A DNA stretch of 31,944 nt from Carex sylvatica (Eukaryota > Streptophyta > Magnoliopsida > Poales > Cyperaceae), in NCBI GenBank assembly GCA_964058845.1, contig CAXKVR010000125.1:1-31944 (forward strand), written 5' to 3'. This document shows positions 20,791-30,908 of this stretch, in pieces. Numbering within the stretch: the stretch's first letter is position 1; each line of letters begins with the position of its first letter. A program made the position numbers and the translations under genes. The notes beneath the pieces were generated by a model that had not been told where the DNA came from, searched no databases, and saw only the letters and a program-made list of their open reading frames with translations.

Positions 20791-20888
20791 GGTACAACCG
20801 CTGTTGTTCTTGCGAAGATTATTGAAACTCTAAAGTTTGTTGAGGAGAGCTTGTCAGATCACCCTTATCTATTTTTGGCTACTGGAGA
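20791..20888 (+). pseudogene. Orphan exon-like fragment, unknown protein
   Basis: About 98 bp sit between a TTAGTATTTCAG acceptor-like end and GAG/GTTTCT, a donor-like start. The segment encodes GTTAVVLAKIIETLKFVEES then LSDHPYLFLATGE. Its base composition is markedly less AT-rich than either flank. I do not recognise the protein, and I found no partner exon nearby. It is either a captured or stranded exon, or one exon of a gene whose others I missed. Confidence 0.35.
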
Positions 20889-21639
20889 GGTTTCTCTATT
20901 TTCAATCTTACATATTTCATCTCACTTTTTCATGCTATCTTGGAAAGGTACATAGTATTACTAAATTCCACATGTGACGCCTTCCATGTTTACATGTGGA
21001 GCCATATTTATTTTTCCTTATTGTAAATCAAAACACATATCTCTTTAATGAATATTCTTATATAGTTTAGTTCTTTTGATCGACCTTTTCATGTTAACGG
21101 GATAATATCAAAATTTCAAACAATATCCTACTTTAGATATGTTAAAGGGTGGTCAATTTCTATCTAAATCCAAATTTCTTAAATAGGCGACTATAGCTAA
21201 GTAAGTCAATTAATAAAATTGCATTCGGTTTTTGCTTAATAATTTAATCAAGAACTTCAATTGCAGCCACTTCTGCAATTGATATAAAAAAAATGACAGC
21301 AAGTATTTTGGGGGTCAAAACAAAATTAACTGGAATTGTCATGATATATTCGACATGACGCACGTTGATATTTGTGAATTCATTGGAACTGGAAATAGAA
21401 GTTTACCCCGTTGCAAAATTGATTTTTAAATTCTTATGTATTGAAGTTATTGAGCTTTGGATTTATTTTAATTATAATAATAAAAACTAATGGAGTATCA
21501 GTACTATGCTCAAAATAACAAAAAATAAAAAATATGCTACATTTACAAAAAAGATGTATGTATTAGTTAAACAAGTTAATATCAGCAAAAAGGTCTCTCC
21601 GTATTCTATTACATCTTATAATATATTTTTATTGCAACG

Positions 21640-22300
21640 CACGGGTATGATATATTCATAATATGCGCAAATGTCATGTATGAAGTTTTCTAGACAATAG
21701 TTAATTTCAGACTAACATCAAGCAAAATAAAATATCTTTTAGCAATCTTTTTGTTCAGGCGTGATTTGAGACATCTAAATATTAGACTAATTTATTTATA
21801 TTGACAATAGTTGAAACTATCAAAAGTAAAGATATTTATCAAAAGTAAAGATATTGACAGTATTATTTTGACTTCTTACATAATACAAATCATATATATT
21901 ATTACCGTAGAAAGTTAAAATAGTGCGTTAATATCTTTTATCCACTTTCAATCGACACCGGAAAGAAACTTCGTATTTTGTCTGGTCTGATTAGGTATTT
22001 AGCGACAGAAAAGAATATGTTTAATTTGTTCGACATTCGTTCATAATTATATTGTAGTGAAGAGTAATATCAAGTTTAATAGATACATGATGTCATATAA
22101 GCATAAAATATATTTCTAAATAACCGAAAATAAATAAATATCTAGCCAAAAAGAATATAATACTGAAGTAAATGTTCTCAATTGAGGAGAATTAGATTGT
22201 TCACAATTAATGATTATTTGCAAGAATTTGATGTGTTATTATGTCTTAATATTGAAGAAAGTGGCAAATAATCATTAATTGCATTTTACTTTTAATAAGT
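21640..22300. repeat. Duplicated block, copy A
   Basis: 21655-22050 matches 23655-24020 closely (shared GACAATAGTTAATTTCAG, TTGACAATAGTTGAAACTAT, GTCTGGTCTGATTAGG). 22075-22290 matches 27968-28325 (shared ACCGAAAATAAA, GTTCTCAATTGAGGAGAATT). A GCAACGCACGGG phrase lies just before it at 21635. No coding frame is seen. Confidence 0.8.
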
Positions 22301-22384
22301 AGGATTAAAATGCTCTATTGATTTTGTACCCAATGGCACCTTACATCGTTATTTCCGTTTTCATAGCCTAAACAGTCTATTCAA

Positions 22385-22544
22385 CACAACAAGGTAGACA
22401 CTTTTTGCAAGGGTAAAAAGTGACTTTTCGCAACGGAATGCTATCATAAATGTGATTTTTCTATTAGTGACGGTACTTTTCGCGACGGAGTACCATCATA
22501 AATGCGTTTTTTCTCTCGCGAAAAGTGCCTACCTTGTTGTTGTG
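22385..22544. mobile_element. Small inverted-repeat element (160 bp)
   Basis: The ends are CACAACAAGGTAGACACTTTT and the complement of GTGCCTACCTTGTTG; the right end carries one extra GTT. Internally, TTTTCGC(G/A)ACGGA and CATCATAAATG(T/C)G recur. The GCGACGG-type subterminal sequence resembles small CACTA-related MITEs, but I could not define a target duplication. Confidence 0.55.
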
Positions 22545-22559
22545 CGCGCGTACAATTCA

Positions 22560-22835
22560 ATATGATCTTGATATTAAAATATTTTTGGAGACCAACTTTT
22601 ATATTTTGGGAATTTTTTTATAATTTTTTTAGATAGTTACAAAAATAGTGATTTTGTAACTCTCTAAAAAATTAGTAAAAAAATATAAAAATTAAAAATT
22701 GTGGTTTTCAAGTACTTTTTAACATGAAGATCATGTTGAAAGGTTTAAATTGACTGTTTGTATTTTAAATTTAGAGATGATAATGTAAGGTCTAATTGGA
22801 GCATAATACTAATGAGACATTTTAATATGAATAAA
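22560..22835. mobile_element. Relic hairpin related to the 30142-30556 MITE
   Basis: TTGGAGACCAA(C/A)TTTTATATTT, a T-rich stem with its complement (GTTACAAAAATAG / GATTTTGTAAC) and ATCATGTTGAA(A/C)GGTT match the interior of the Mutator-type MITE family. The ends have decayed. Confidence 0.5.
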
Positions 22836-23222
22836 AAATATTTCATAGAAAAAAAAATTTAATACTCATATTTTAGAATTAACGTATATCGTGGAAATTT
22901 GAGAGATAATCGCCAACTAAATTCCAACATAGAAAGAAGTTTTAACTTATTGATTTTTTTTTATATGTACGAAGATGTAAATACTTGATAAATTATTAAA
23001 TAGAGTATGATTTAAAAGTTAAAACAGATCATAGTAACAAAGTTTTCAAAATTATTGTGTACTATTATCAATATTATTTCTTTTTAAACATTTTCGAATT
23101 ATTATCGAATTTGACGAATGTGAGAACAGTACATTTTTTTAACCTATATTATAAGTTAATTTTTTTTTATTAGTTTTGTAAAAATAGCAGTATTTTTTAT
23201 ACTATTTGTATTATAAAAATAT

Positions 23223-23631
23223 GAGGAGGGTTTAAATGCTTTTATTTTTTGTGCCTCCATCATACCTCAATTTTTAAAACATTAATAAATCAAAATTTAA
23301 AACATAAACATCAAAAGAAAACCGTGATCTATATGATTTTCACTACGTGCTCGTAGAAAGTATTACATTTCAATTTTATTTTTATGTGAATCACCAAGTT
23401 GAAAAATAAACGTCTAGAAATTATCCGCATCAGTATAATTTTACAAACTCTTAATGACAAACACAACAAAGTTGAAATATCATAATTTTTTACACGTACA
23501 TAGGTAAAATGATATACTTTATATTTAACTATTTTATTTTAACTTTTTAATTTTAAATTTTAAATTATTAAATTAAAAAAAAAAAAAAGTATGATAAAAG
23601 CATAAAAAATAAAAACATTGAAAATTTCCTC
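23223..23631. mobile_element. Degenerate Mutator-type MITE (409 bp)
   Basis: It starts GAGGAGGGTTTAAATGC, the same terminus as 30142-30556, and ends GAAAATTTCCTC. Flanking TAAAAATAT (23214-23222) and TAAAAACAT (23632-23640) match at 8 of 9 bases. Its body is nearly the same as window positions 1-404 and related to 29640-29949. Confidence 0.75.
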
Positions 23632-23644
23632 TAAAAACATATAT

Positions 23645-24150
23645 TATTCCGGAACTATATTCATATTATGCGTAAATAATGTCCTGTATGGAGTTTTCCA
23701 GACAATAGTTAATTTCAGACTAACATCAAGCAAAAAAAAAAATCTTTTAGCAATCCTTTTGTTCAGGTGTAATTTGAGACATCTAAATATTAGACTAATT
23801 TATTTATATTGACAATAGTTGAAACTATCAAAAGTAAAGATACTGACAGTATTATTTTGACTTCTTACATAATACAAATCATATATCATTACCGTATAAA
23901 GTTAAAATAGTGCGTTAATATCTTTTATCCACTTTCAAGCGACACCGTTAAAGAAACTTAGTATGTTGTCTGGTCTGATTAGGTATTTAGCGACAGAACA
24001 GAATATGTTTAATTTGTTCGTGTTCATGGGATTGGCTGCTTGTTTTACTATTCTTTATTTCTTGTCTGCAGATTTCTGTAAGGCAGCAAGCGACCGTTCA
24101 CACCGTGTAACGAGTCGCTTGGTGTAAGCTGTCGTAGACTCATAGTCACA
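23645..24150. repeat. Duplicated block, copy B
   Basis: This is a second copy of the sequence at 21655-22050. It continues into CACCGTGTAACGAGTCG(C/T)T and GGTGTAAGCTG, which are shared with 28690-28715. No open frame is conserved between copies, so this is probably non-coding repeat or decayed gene debris. Confidence 0.8.
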
Positions 24151-24656
24151 ACATTTGTTATGTAGGTATGGAATAATAAGTAGGTGTTATGCTGGTCACA
24201 AGACCAACCTTTATATATATACCGGCACAATACAATATATTAATGCCACATGTATACTCAATACTATGTGCTGGTGTAAACCATTTGAACCTGAGTAATA
24301 TATTTCTATTAAAAGAATGTTCGTTTTCTGAGATTGGTCTAGTTGATTAAGCATCCATATATATACTGTGAATTTATGTTGCACGATACGGCGATATGAT
24401 AATTTTTAAAATTTAAAGATACAATACGTTTATTATTATTTTTTATTTATATTATTAATTCAAGTGAATCACTTGTATGTATAAATTCAAAAATTCTAAG
24501 TATCCTTTGTAATTGAGTTTGAGATTTTGAGAACAGTTATATCAGAAGTTAAATATTAGAGCTACTTAAAATGTGACAACAAAGACAGTATTGTAGTGGT
24601 AATTGCGTAGAATGGTACTCCACAGATCCATGGATCGATTCCGGGCTGTTGGCGCT
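24151..24656. other. Intergenic; possible tRNA-derived remnant at 24594-24645
   Basis: Mainly AT-rich. TAGTGGTAATTGCG (24594) and GGATCGATTCC (24631) resemble pol III A and B boxes at about the right spacing, as in a tRNA-derived SINE head cut by the adjacent Tourist-like insertion. The rest shows nothing I can support. Confidence 0.3.
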
Positions 24657-24659
24657 TTA

Positions 24660-24912
24660 GGGTATGTTTAGGATATGTTTGGATGGTATGAGAATAGTGC
24701 TATTTTCATAATAGCATGCATTCAAACAACCACACTTGCTATTTCAAACAAATAGAACAAATGCTATCTATTGCAAAGAGTGCATCCAAATTAACAATAT
24801 TTTAGCTATTTCGAATAGCTTGAGTTAGCACTATTCTCCTACCAAGCTATTCTTATTTGTTATTCTCAATAGTAGCTATTCTCATTATTCTAGAGTGCAT
24901 CCAAATGCACCC
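24660..24912. mobile_element. Tourist-like (PIF/Harbinger) MITE
   Basis: The left end, GGGTATGTTT...GTTTGGATG, pairs with the right end CATCCAAATGCACCC. TTA stands on each side (24657-24659 and 24913-24915), the usual PIF/Harbinger target duplication. It is 253 bp with no coding capacity. The GGG...TTTGGAT terminus fits plant Tourist elements. Confidence 0.75.
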
Positions 24913-24971
24913 TTAGAAATTGTTTTGCTTTTAACATGGTGTATGGTGTACAGTGTATGGGGAAATTAATC

Positions 24972-25140
24972 TGCTACTATCCTAAGGAATTGTAGGGTCC
25001 TACGATTTCAAATCCAACCTTTTATTTTTTAAGTATTGCGAATCTCCATAAAAGTTATTTTTTATGCATGAATTTCAAAACAAATGAAAGGTTGGATTTG
25101 GAATCGTAGGACCCTACAATCCCTGTTAGGATCGTAGCAT
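24972..25140. mobile_element. Palindromic MITE (169 bp)
   Basis: TTGTAGGGTCCTACGATT and its downstream complement form long arms, with ATCCAACCTTT / AAAGGTTGGAT inside and TGCTAC(T/G)ATCCTAA at the outside, around a ~60-bp loop. Each arm also contains a smaller palindrome (GTAGGGTCCTAC). I could not fix a target duplication, so the superfamily is open. Confidence 0.7.
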
Positions 25141-27557
25141 ATTTATTTCCTGGCGTACGGTGGATCACAGGTCGCTATGTATGGTGCGCAGTGCATGGTT
25201 CGCATCACTGGTGCAGCGTGTCCTAATCGTATCAGACGTGTTAAAGCCGTATCTGTACGAGTCAATGCGTGTCGGAGATTGTATCAAGAGGGTTGGGACA
25301 CGTCAGATACGTATCGTGGCCGTGTCGATAGAGTGTCGGTGTCGGTTACATGTTGGACACGAGTACGATGACCATACAGGAGTATCAGGGTAGCATAGCT
25401 GTGAATTAAATTAGTTAGGCAAAGCTCCACATGTTAGTTTCTATCAATCATAAATTGAAAGCTTTATTTATCGCAAGTATTTTTGCTTAATTTTTGGATG
25501 TGAGCTAATTTATATATGGCCATATGTATATTAGGTTTTCTAATATGGTCATTAAAATTCTCTTTGTCGAAAGGATAAGTTTTAGGGATTTAAATACAAG
25601 TTCATCAAGCACAATTGCGTACCGGGTTGGTGCTGGTACAAGCGTATCGGACTGGTACGAACTGGTTCTGATAAAAAAAAAAAAACTACTGCATGGACAG
25701 ATACTGAACTGGTACAAAGGGATGATGACGCAGAAACCTTTCGCTTCAACTTTTAAATGTCAGGGACTTCATCCTGACATTTACGATTATTGTTATTTTA
25801 AGAATTTATAATGGCAGCTAATGCTTGCAATTTAATAATTATTTAGACACAAAATTTGTATTGTTGTAATACTAATTTAATATTTAATTAGAATATTATA
25901 TTTTGTAAATTCATACTTTTATTCAGTGTTAAAATTCAGAATTTTATTGTTAAAATTAAGCCTGTATCAGTATGCTTATTTTCATTTTTTTTTTCTCTTT
26001 CTTATCAATTAAATTGTGAGCATATGTGCAATTGAGAGTATGAGATTTGTTACCTAACTACCATAAAATTTAGTGTTATATATCATGCCTAAGGAACTTT
26101 CCTTTAAAAAAAATATAGGTGTTGGTTCAATAAAGCATACACAAAGAGAAAATACATTGAAAACATATCAAATAATAATAATTATATTAAAAACATTGAA
26201 AACATGTGCAATTGTAATATTTTTTTTTTCAACAACTCATTTTTCTTAAATGTAACGGCTAAGAGTATTAAATGCACATCATGTTCATCTAATTAAATAC
26301 TTTTTATTTAACTATAAAAAAATATTTATATTTTATAAAATTAATAATTAAGAAGAAATATTATGTTATTATTTAATATTTTTATTAAATTACATTATTG
26401 ATAATATGTTAATAAAGAAAATTGTATAATATTAAATATTTTAGAAAGAAAAATAGAATTTTCTATAACTAATCTCAAAGTACAACTGAATATTCAATTC
26501 CACATATTTTCATAATTAATCATGTAACTGAATATTCAATTCTACATATTTTCATAATTAATCATGTGTATCCACGTTTTTCAAAACTGAGTTCACATTC
26601 TCATCGTTCATTTCTGTATTGATTTTTGGGAACCGGACAACGCAACCTTCCTTTATCTTAATATTAAAGGTATTTATCGTTTGTTGGTTTCCTTCATATC
26701 ACACGACTTTGAAAAGTAATCTCTATTTGATACTTCCCATCACCTAAAAAATTAGCAGCTGTATTATTCATCTATATCTTCTGGCGTAGAGTGTACTAGA
26801 TCTGACGGCTGATATGAAATGGAGAGAAAGGGAAGGAATTGACACTTTTTGTCTTGCTTTAGAGTTCTAATTTCAGAAGATAAATAAAGATAGATTTTCT
26901 ACTTTTTTATTGAAAAATTATTTTCTACTAATTTGACATGTGTTGCCTTCTCATTTCTTTTTTTTTTCTTCTCTTTTAAACTTGGGAGAAAACTGTTAAG
27001 TTTTTTTTTTTATCATCTAAATTGAAAGGGAATACATTTTAAAAGAAATAAATAAACAAAATTGTTCTCATTTACCTTTGTTCATTTTCTACAATTTTAA
27101 CTCGGGAATTAGATATATTTTCTCTTTCTTTTTATTTAAATTTTTTTTTATACACAATTTTCTATATAGTATAGAAATAGATACAGTACACTATAAAAAT
27201 TCATAACTTAAAAAGTTTGATCTCATGTCTGCTCTTTTCTATCCATCTCTCTCATTCAAGTACTAAAATACTCCAAACTAAATTAGATAATTCAGGTGTC
27301 ATTGTCTCAAGTTTAAGCCATGATTGAAGGCATGAATGTCCCATGAAGCGCCAAAAAATGGTTAAGTTCAGAACCCAATATAAGAGCTTTTTATATACCA
27401 ATAATTAAAGCAGCATGCCAGCATACTACTCTTAGTAAATAGCGGTCAAATTGACAGCAGAGCGAGAGCGGGTCAATAGCAAATTGGGCTCCTACCAACT
27501 TGGCTGCTGATTGCTGAGCTGTATGATTGTGCAGTGCAACCCAACTCTCGAGTAAAT
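25141..27557. other. Gene-poor intergenic region
   Basis: About 2.4 kb without a credible gene. 25150-25390 is less AT-rich and full of degenerate GTGTCGG/GACACG words, open in overlapping frames but without recognisable protein. 25620-25720 repeats CTGGTAC words around a poly-A run. 26484-26567 holds a 42-bp tandem repeat. 26880-27200 is T-rich. Confidence 0.5.
26484..26567. repeat. 42-bp tandem direct repeat, two copies
   Basis: AACTGAATATTCAATTC(C/T)AC followed by ATATTTTCATAATTAATCATGT occurs at 26484 and again at 26526 with one difference. It is a recent local duplication. Confidence 0.9.
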
Positions 27558-27663
27558 ATTTTAACAGCGTGTTTTGGCTTCATGCAGCCCATAGACTATA
27601 TAACCAAAACAGAGCTGTATATGGTTCTTGCACTGCCAGAAGCTGAAAATGCTCTGTTAAAAT
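27558..27663. ncRNA. Imperfect foldback; candidate pre-miRNA or MITE
   Basis: ATTTTAACAGCGTGTTTTGG then CTTCATGCAG pairs with the downstream arm CTGCCAGAAGCTGAAAATGC then TCTGTTAAAAT. Of ~30 positions most pair, with a few spread mismatches and one small bulge. The ~45-nt terminal segment has a further partial stem (TATATAACCA / TGTATATGGTT). Length and mismatch pattern suit a plant pre-miRNA. I do not recognise a known mature miRNA, and a short MITE is equally possible. Confidence 0.4.
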
Positions 27664-27960
27664 CAGTACCCACATCTCTCTCTCCCAAGAACAAAAAATA
27701 ATATTTTATCTTATTGAAGATTTGTTTTTCTTTATTTGGAAATGTACCAAACCTAGTAACCTATCCACTTTTGTCATACTGTACGCAATAAATCTATAGC
27801 TCCATAATGAATTAATGATATTAGTCTTTTTCAGAGACAGTCAATGAATTTATCATTGAGGAGATCAACTAAAAAAATTTAATGATACATTCTTTTTATT
27901 TGAATAAATATTTAATGACATATAATTATACTGATGATCCATTAAATATATTCTATTTAA
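27664..27960. other. Intergenic, AT-rich
   Basis: About 300 bp with a CTCTCTCTCCC tract at 27674 and otherwise AT-rich DNA. I see nothing I can call. Confidence 0.5.
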
Positions 27961-28721
27961 GAGAATTATGTTTAATAGATACACAATGTCATATAAGCAG
28001 AAAATCTTGTGCTAAATAACCGAAAATAAAAATAAATATCTAGCTAATATGTATATTTAATGATACATTCCCTCAGATTGACCTGTTTACTATTCTTTAT
28101 TTCTTGGCTGCGGATTTATGTAAGGCAGCAAAGAATATGTTTCATTTGTTCGACATTCCCTCAGATTGACCTGTTTACTATTCTTTATTGAAGAAATGTT
28201 CTCAATTGAGGAGAATTGAGGTACGTTTGTTTACCATCTTAGCGAAATCGTTTATTATTTGCAAGAATTACGTGTGTTATTACGCCTTGTTATAAAGCAA
28301 CAAATAACCATTAATTTCATTTTAATTTTTCAAATTTGTGTTCAAATTACTCATATTTCAGTATAAATGTATATCGTGGATTACTAAACAGTTACAACTT
28401 TTAAAAATAAAGATACTGACAATATTATTTTGATTTCATACATAATAAGAATCATATAATATTTGTCAATTCAGTGAGCTGTAAGTCAAAATAGTGCTGA
28501 TAATATCTTTTATCCACTTTCAAGCGACACCGTGTAAGAAACTTCGTATTTTGTCTGGTCTGATTAGGCATTTAGCGACAGAAAAGAATATGTTTCATTT
28601 CTTCGACATTCCCTCAGATTGACCTGTTTATTATTCTTTATTTCTTGGCTGCGGATTTATGTAAGGCAGCAACCGTCCGTTTACACCGTGTAACGAGTCG
28701 TTAGGTGTAAGCTGACATAAC
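27961..28721. repeat. Duplicated block, copy C
   Basis: 27968-28325 matches 22075-22290, and 28400-28715 matches parts of 21820-22040 and 23830-24130. Within it, 28063-28130, 28141-28190 and 28605-28670 repeat CATTCCCTCAGATTGACCTG followed by TTTA(C/T)TATTCTTTATT, a second layer of local duplication. Confidence 0.8.
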
Positions 28722-29063
28722 CATAGTGACAAATGAATTATTCTTGTTCGGTTCGGCAATATCAAAAATTAGTGATTTGGGAATAATTCGGGTATAATTT
28801 GGAAATGATTCGGAATTATCCGAAGCAAAAATCTCTGTCCTGCAAGGAAGCAAAAAAAAAAAAAAATTGTTCTTGGAAAAATTCAGAAAAAATTCGTGAA
28901 TAATTTGTAAAATTCGGAAAAAATTCGTAAAATTCAGGAATTATTCGGGTTTAATTCGGTCAAAGTTCAGTCAACTAAATAATTCGGCGTTCGGTTCGGC
29001 ATCATCCCAAAAAAGAATTAAACGGGTATAATTCAGGTATAATACGAGTATCTTGTCACTATG
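28722..29063. mobile_element. hAT-like MITE, first of two adjacent copies
   Basis: CATAGTGACAA at the left end pairs with TTGTCACTATG at the right. GACATAAC (28714-28721) and GACATAAG (29064-29071) flank it, an 8-bp duplication with one mismatch. The interior is a degenerate run of AATTCGG words (AATAATTCGG, TTCGGTTCGG). The 8-bp duplication suggests hAT, although the terminus is not a perfect hAT consensus. Confidence 0.7.
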
Positions 29064-29071
29064 GACATAAG

Positions 29072-29334
29072 CATAGTGACAATTGAATAATTTAGATTCG
29101 GTTCAGCAGGGTAAATTTTTTGTAATTCAGGAATAATTTGGAAATAATTTGAAAATAATTCGGAATTATCTAGATCAGTGATCCCAGTCTCACAAAGGAG
29201 CAAAAATAAAAAATAAAAAAATATTATGGAAAAAAATTGGGAATAATTCGTAAAATTCACAAATAATTCGGTGTTCGGTTCGCCATTACAAAAAATAAAT
29301 TATTCATAAATAATTCATGAATCTTGTGACTATG
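29072..29334. mobile_element. hAT-like MITE, second adjacent copy
   Basis: The same CATAGTGACAA terminus is paired with TTGTGACTATG. It is flanked by GACATAAG (29064-29071, shared with the first copy) and AACATAAC (29335-29342). The interior is a shorter, diverged version of the first copy, sharing the GATC/CC(C/T)...CAAAGGAGCAAAAA segment and AATTCGG words. Confidence 0.65.
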
Positions 29335-29639
29335 AACATAACTAATGAGAGTAGCGTGTAGATAATTACCGTTAGCTGTATTTTCTTATTAGCTACTGAC
29401 CTATTGCCTACTGACTACTGTCTACTGGAGAATATTAATACTTTTAAGATTTTGTTTGTTCTTTTTTTAAAAAGAATATATAGTATTGCGTGGGATCATA
29501 GTTGTTGATATTTTATATTTAAGATGAATCATTAATTTATTAAAGAGCAAAGTAGTAAAAAATAATATCGTAGTACTACAAAGCAATTTCTTTCTTTGAG
29601 TCATTGTTATTAATGTTATACCAAATTTATAAACAAAAA

Positions 29640-29949
29640 AGTAAGTAATTTGTCACTAAATTTAATAAAAAAATTGTTTATTCATATAACCGTTTATCTT
29701 TCTAGCGCACACTAATTATCCACGTCTCTAAATTATCCACGTTAATATATTTTTTACAAGCTCTTGATGACAATCAAAATAAAATAAAGTTAGAATATTA
29801 TAATTTTTTTCAAGTGCATAGATAAAATAATATAGATTACATCCAACGGTTTTATTTTGAATTTTAAGTTTTAGATTTTAAGTTATTAAAGTTTTTAAAA
29901 ATGGAGACATGATAGAGGCACAAAAAATGGAGGCATTTGAACCCTCCTC
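29640..29949. mobile_element. Partial Mutator-type MITE (right part)
   Basis: CAAGCTCTTGATGACAA, AAAGTTAGAATATTATAA and the terminus GCATTTGAACCCTCCTC match the right two-thirds of the 23223-23631 element. A matching left terminus is not visible, so the copy is truncated or too decayed to bound. Confidence 0.6.
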
Positions 29950-30013
29950 TTTTTACAATTACGTACTTACGTAAGAGTAATTTTATATAATGATTATGGA
30001 GTTCATTAATTAT

Positions 30014-30768
30014 ATATGATTGTAAGAGTGATACTATGGTACATTGTAAATCGTTTAACATGATCTTTATATGAAAAAATATTGTTGAAGATCGGATTTT
30101 ACTCTCTTTTTTTGTAGCATTTTTTTTACTATTTTTTAGATGAGGAGGGTTCAAATGCACCCAAATTTTTGTGCACCAAAATGCATCCTATCTTTCAAAT
30201 CATTTTTCTCCGTTTTCAAAGTCCGAATAGTCAATCCAAACCGTTAGATGCAATCTATATATTAAGATGTGCTTGGAGACCAAATTTTATATTTGTTGAA
30301 ATTTTTTTACTATTTTTTTAGATTTATTGAAAATAGCTGTTTTTAGCAAATTTGGACCATGAAAAAACAGCGATTTTCAATAAATCTAAAATAATAGTAA
30401 AAAAATTCCAAAAAATATAAAATTTGGTCTCCAAGCACATCTCAATATATAGATCGCATCTAACGGTTCGGATTAACTGTTTTGACTTTGAAAACGGAGA
30501 TAAAAGATAGGGTGCATTTGGGTGCACAAAAATTTGAGCGCATTTGAACCCTCCTCTTTTTAGATAAGTTGAAAATCATCACTTTTGGATGGTCTAGAAT
30601 TTTTAAATTAGATAATTTTCTATTTATTTTAAAAAATATAAAATTTAACAATAAGTATAGTTTCATATGAAAAACATGTTGAACAGTTCAGATCAACTGT
30701 TTAGACTTTAAAAACAAAAATATAGATCATTGATATGCACTGTACAAAGTATCATAGCCTAACTCTTG
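30014..30768. mobile_element. Older hairpin element interrupted by a nested MITE
   Basis: GATACTATGGTACATTG on the left faces the complement of AAGTATCATAGCC on the right. TTTAACATGATC and ATATGAAAAACATGTTGAAC belong to the same hairpin type. The MITE at 30142-30556 splits it near its centre. Outer boundaries are approximate. Confidence 0.5.
30142..30556. mobile_element. Mutator-type MITE, near-perfect hairpin (415 bp)
   Basis: It starts GAGGAGGGTTCAAATGC and ends GCATTTGAACCCTCCTC, with TTTTTAGAT on both sides (30133-30141 and 30557-30565), a perfect 9-bp duplication. Almost the whole element is one inverted repeat around about 30350; GGAGACCAAATTTTATATTT and its complement lie mid-arm. It has no coding capacity. 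This is the best-preserved member of a family seen at least four more times here. Confidence 0.92.
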
Positions 30769-30814
30769 ATTATAATAAGTGGGATTAATTTTTCCACCCA
30801 CCAATCCACTAGTT

Positions 30815-30908
30815 TTTTTTTTTTTTTAAAAATCTTGTGCAGAGAGGATCCAATTGGATCCTATGACCTTTCCAACGTGCCATAACCAATGTGCTACCAC
30901 ATTGTTGG
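30815..30908 (-). mobile_element. Short tRNA-derived SINE or retroposed RNA with poly-A tail
   Basis: On the minus strand the element starts CCAACAATGTGGTAGCACAT. It carries an A-box-like TAGCACATTGG, a weak B-box-like AGGATCCAATT, and ends in a poly-A tract (poly-T on plus, 30813-30827). CACTAGTT occurs at both borders (30807-30814 and 30909-30916), a target duplication typical of L1-type retroposition. The ~94-bp length is short for a plant SINE. Confidence 0.6.

Noticed and set aside
21630..21650. GCAACGCACGGG phrase, sometimes seen near Helitron-type ends
   Set aside because: No CTRR end, terminal hairpin or 5' TC could be placed, so a Helitron call is not supported.
24155..24400. Possible copia-type solo LTR (TGTTATG..., TATATATATACC, CCTGAGTAATATATTTC)
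   Set aside because: I could not find a matching CA end with a 5-bp duplication, so the likeness is only in composition.
25160..25393. Overlapping plus-strand frames of 64-77 codons
   Set aside because: Two frames are open at once because of degenerate GTGTCGG/GACACG words. Neither looks like protein.
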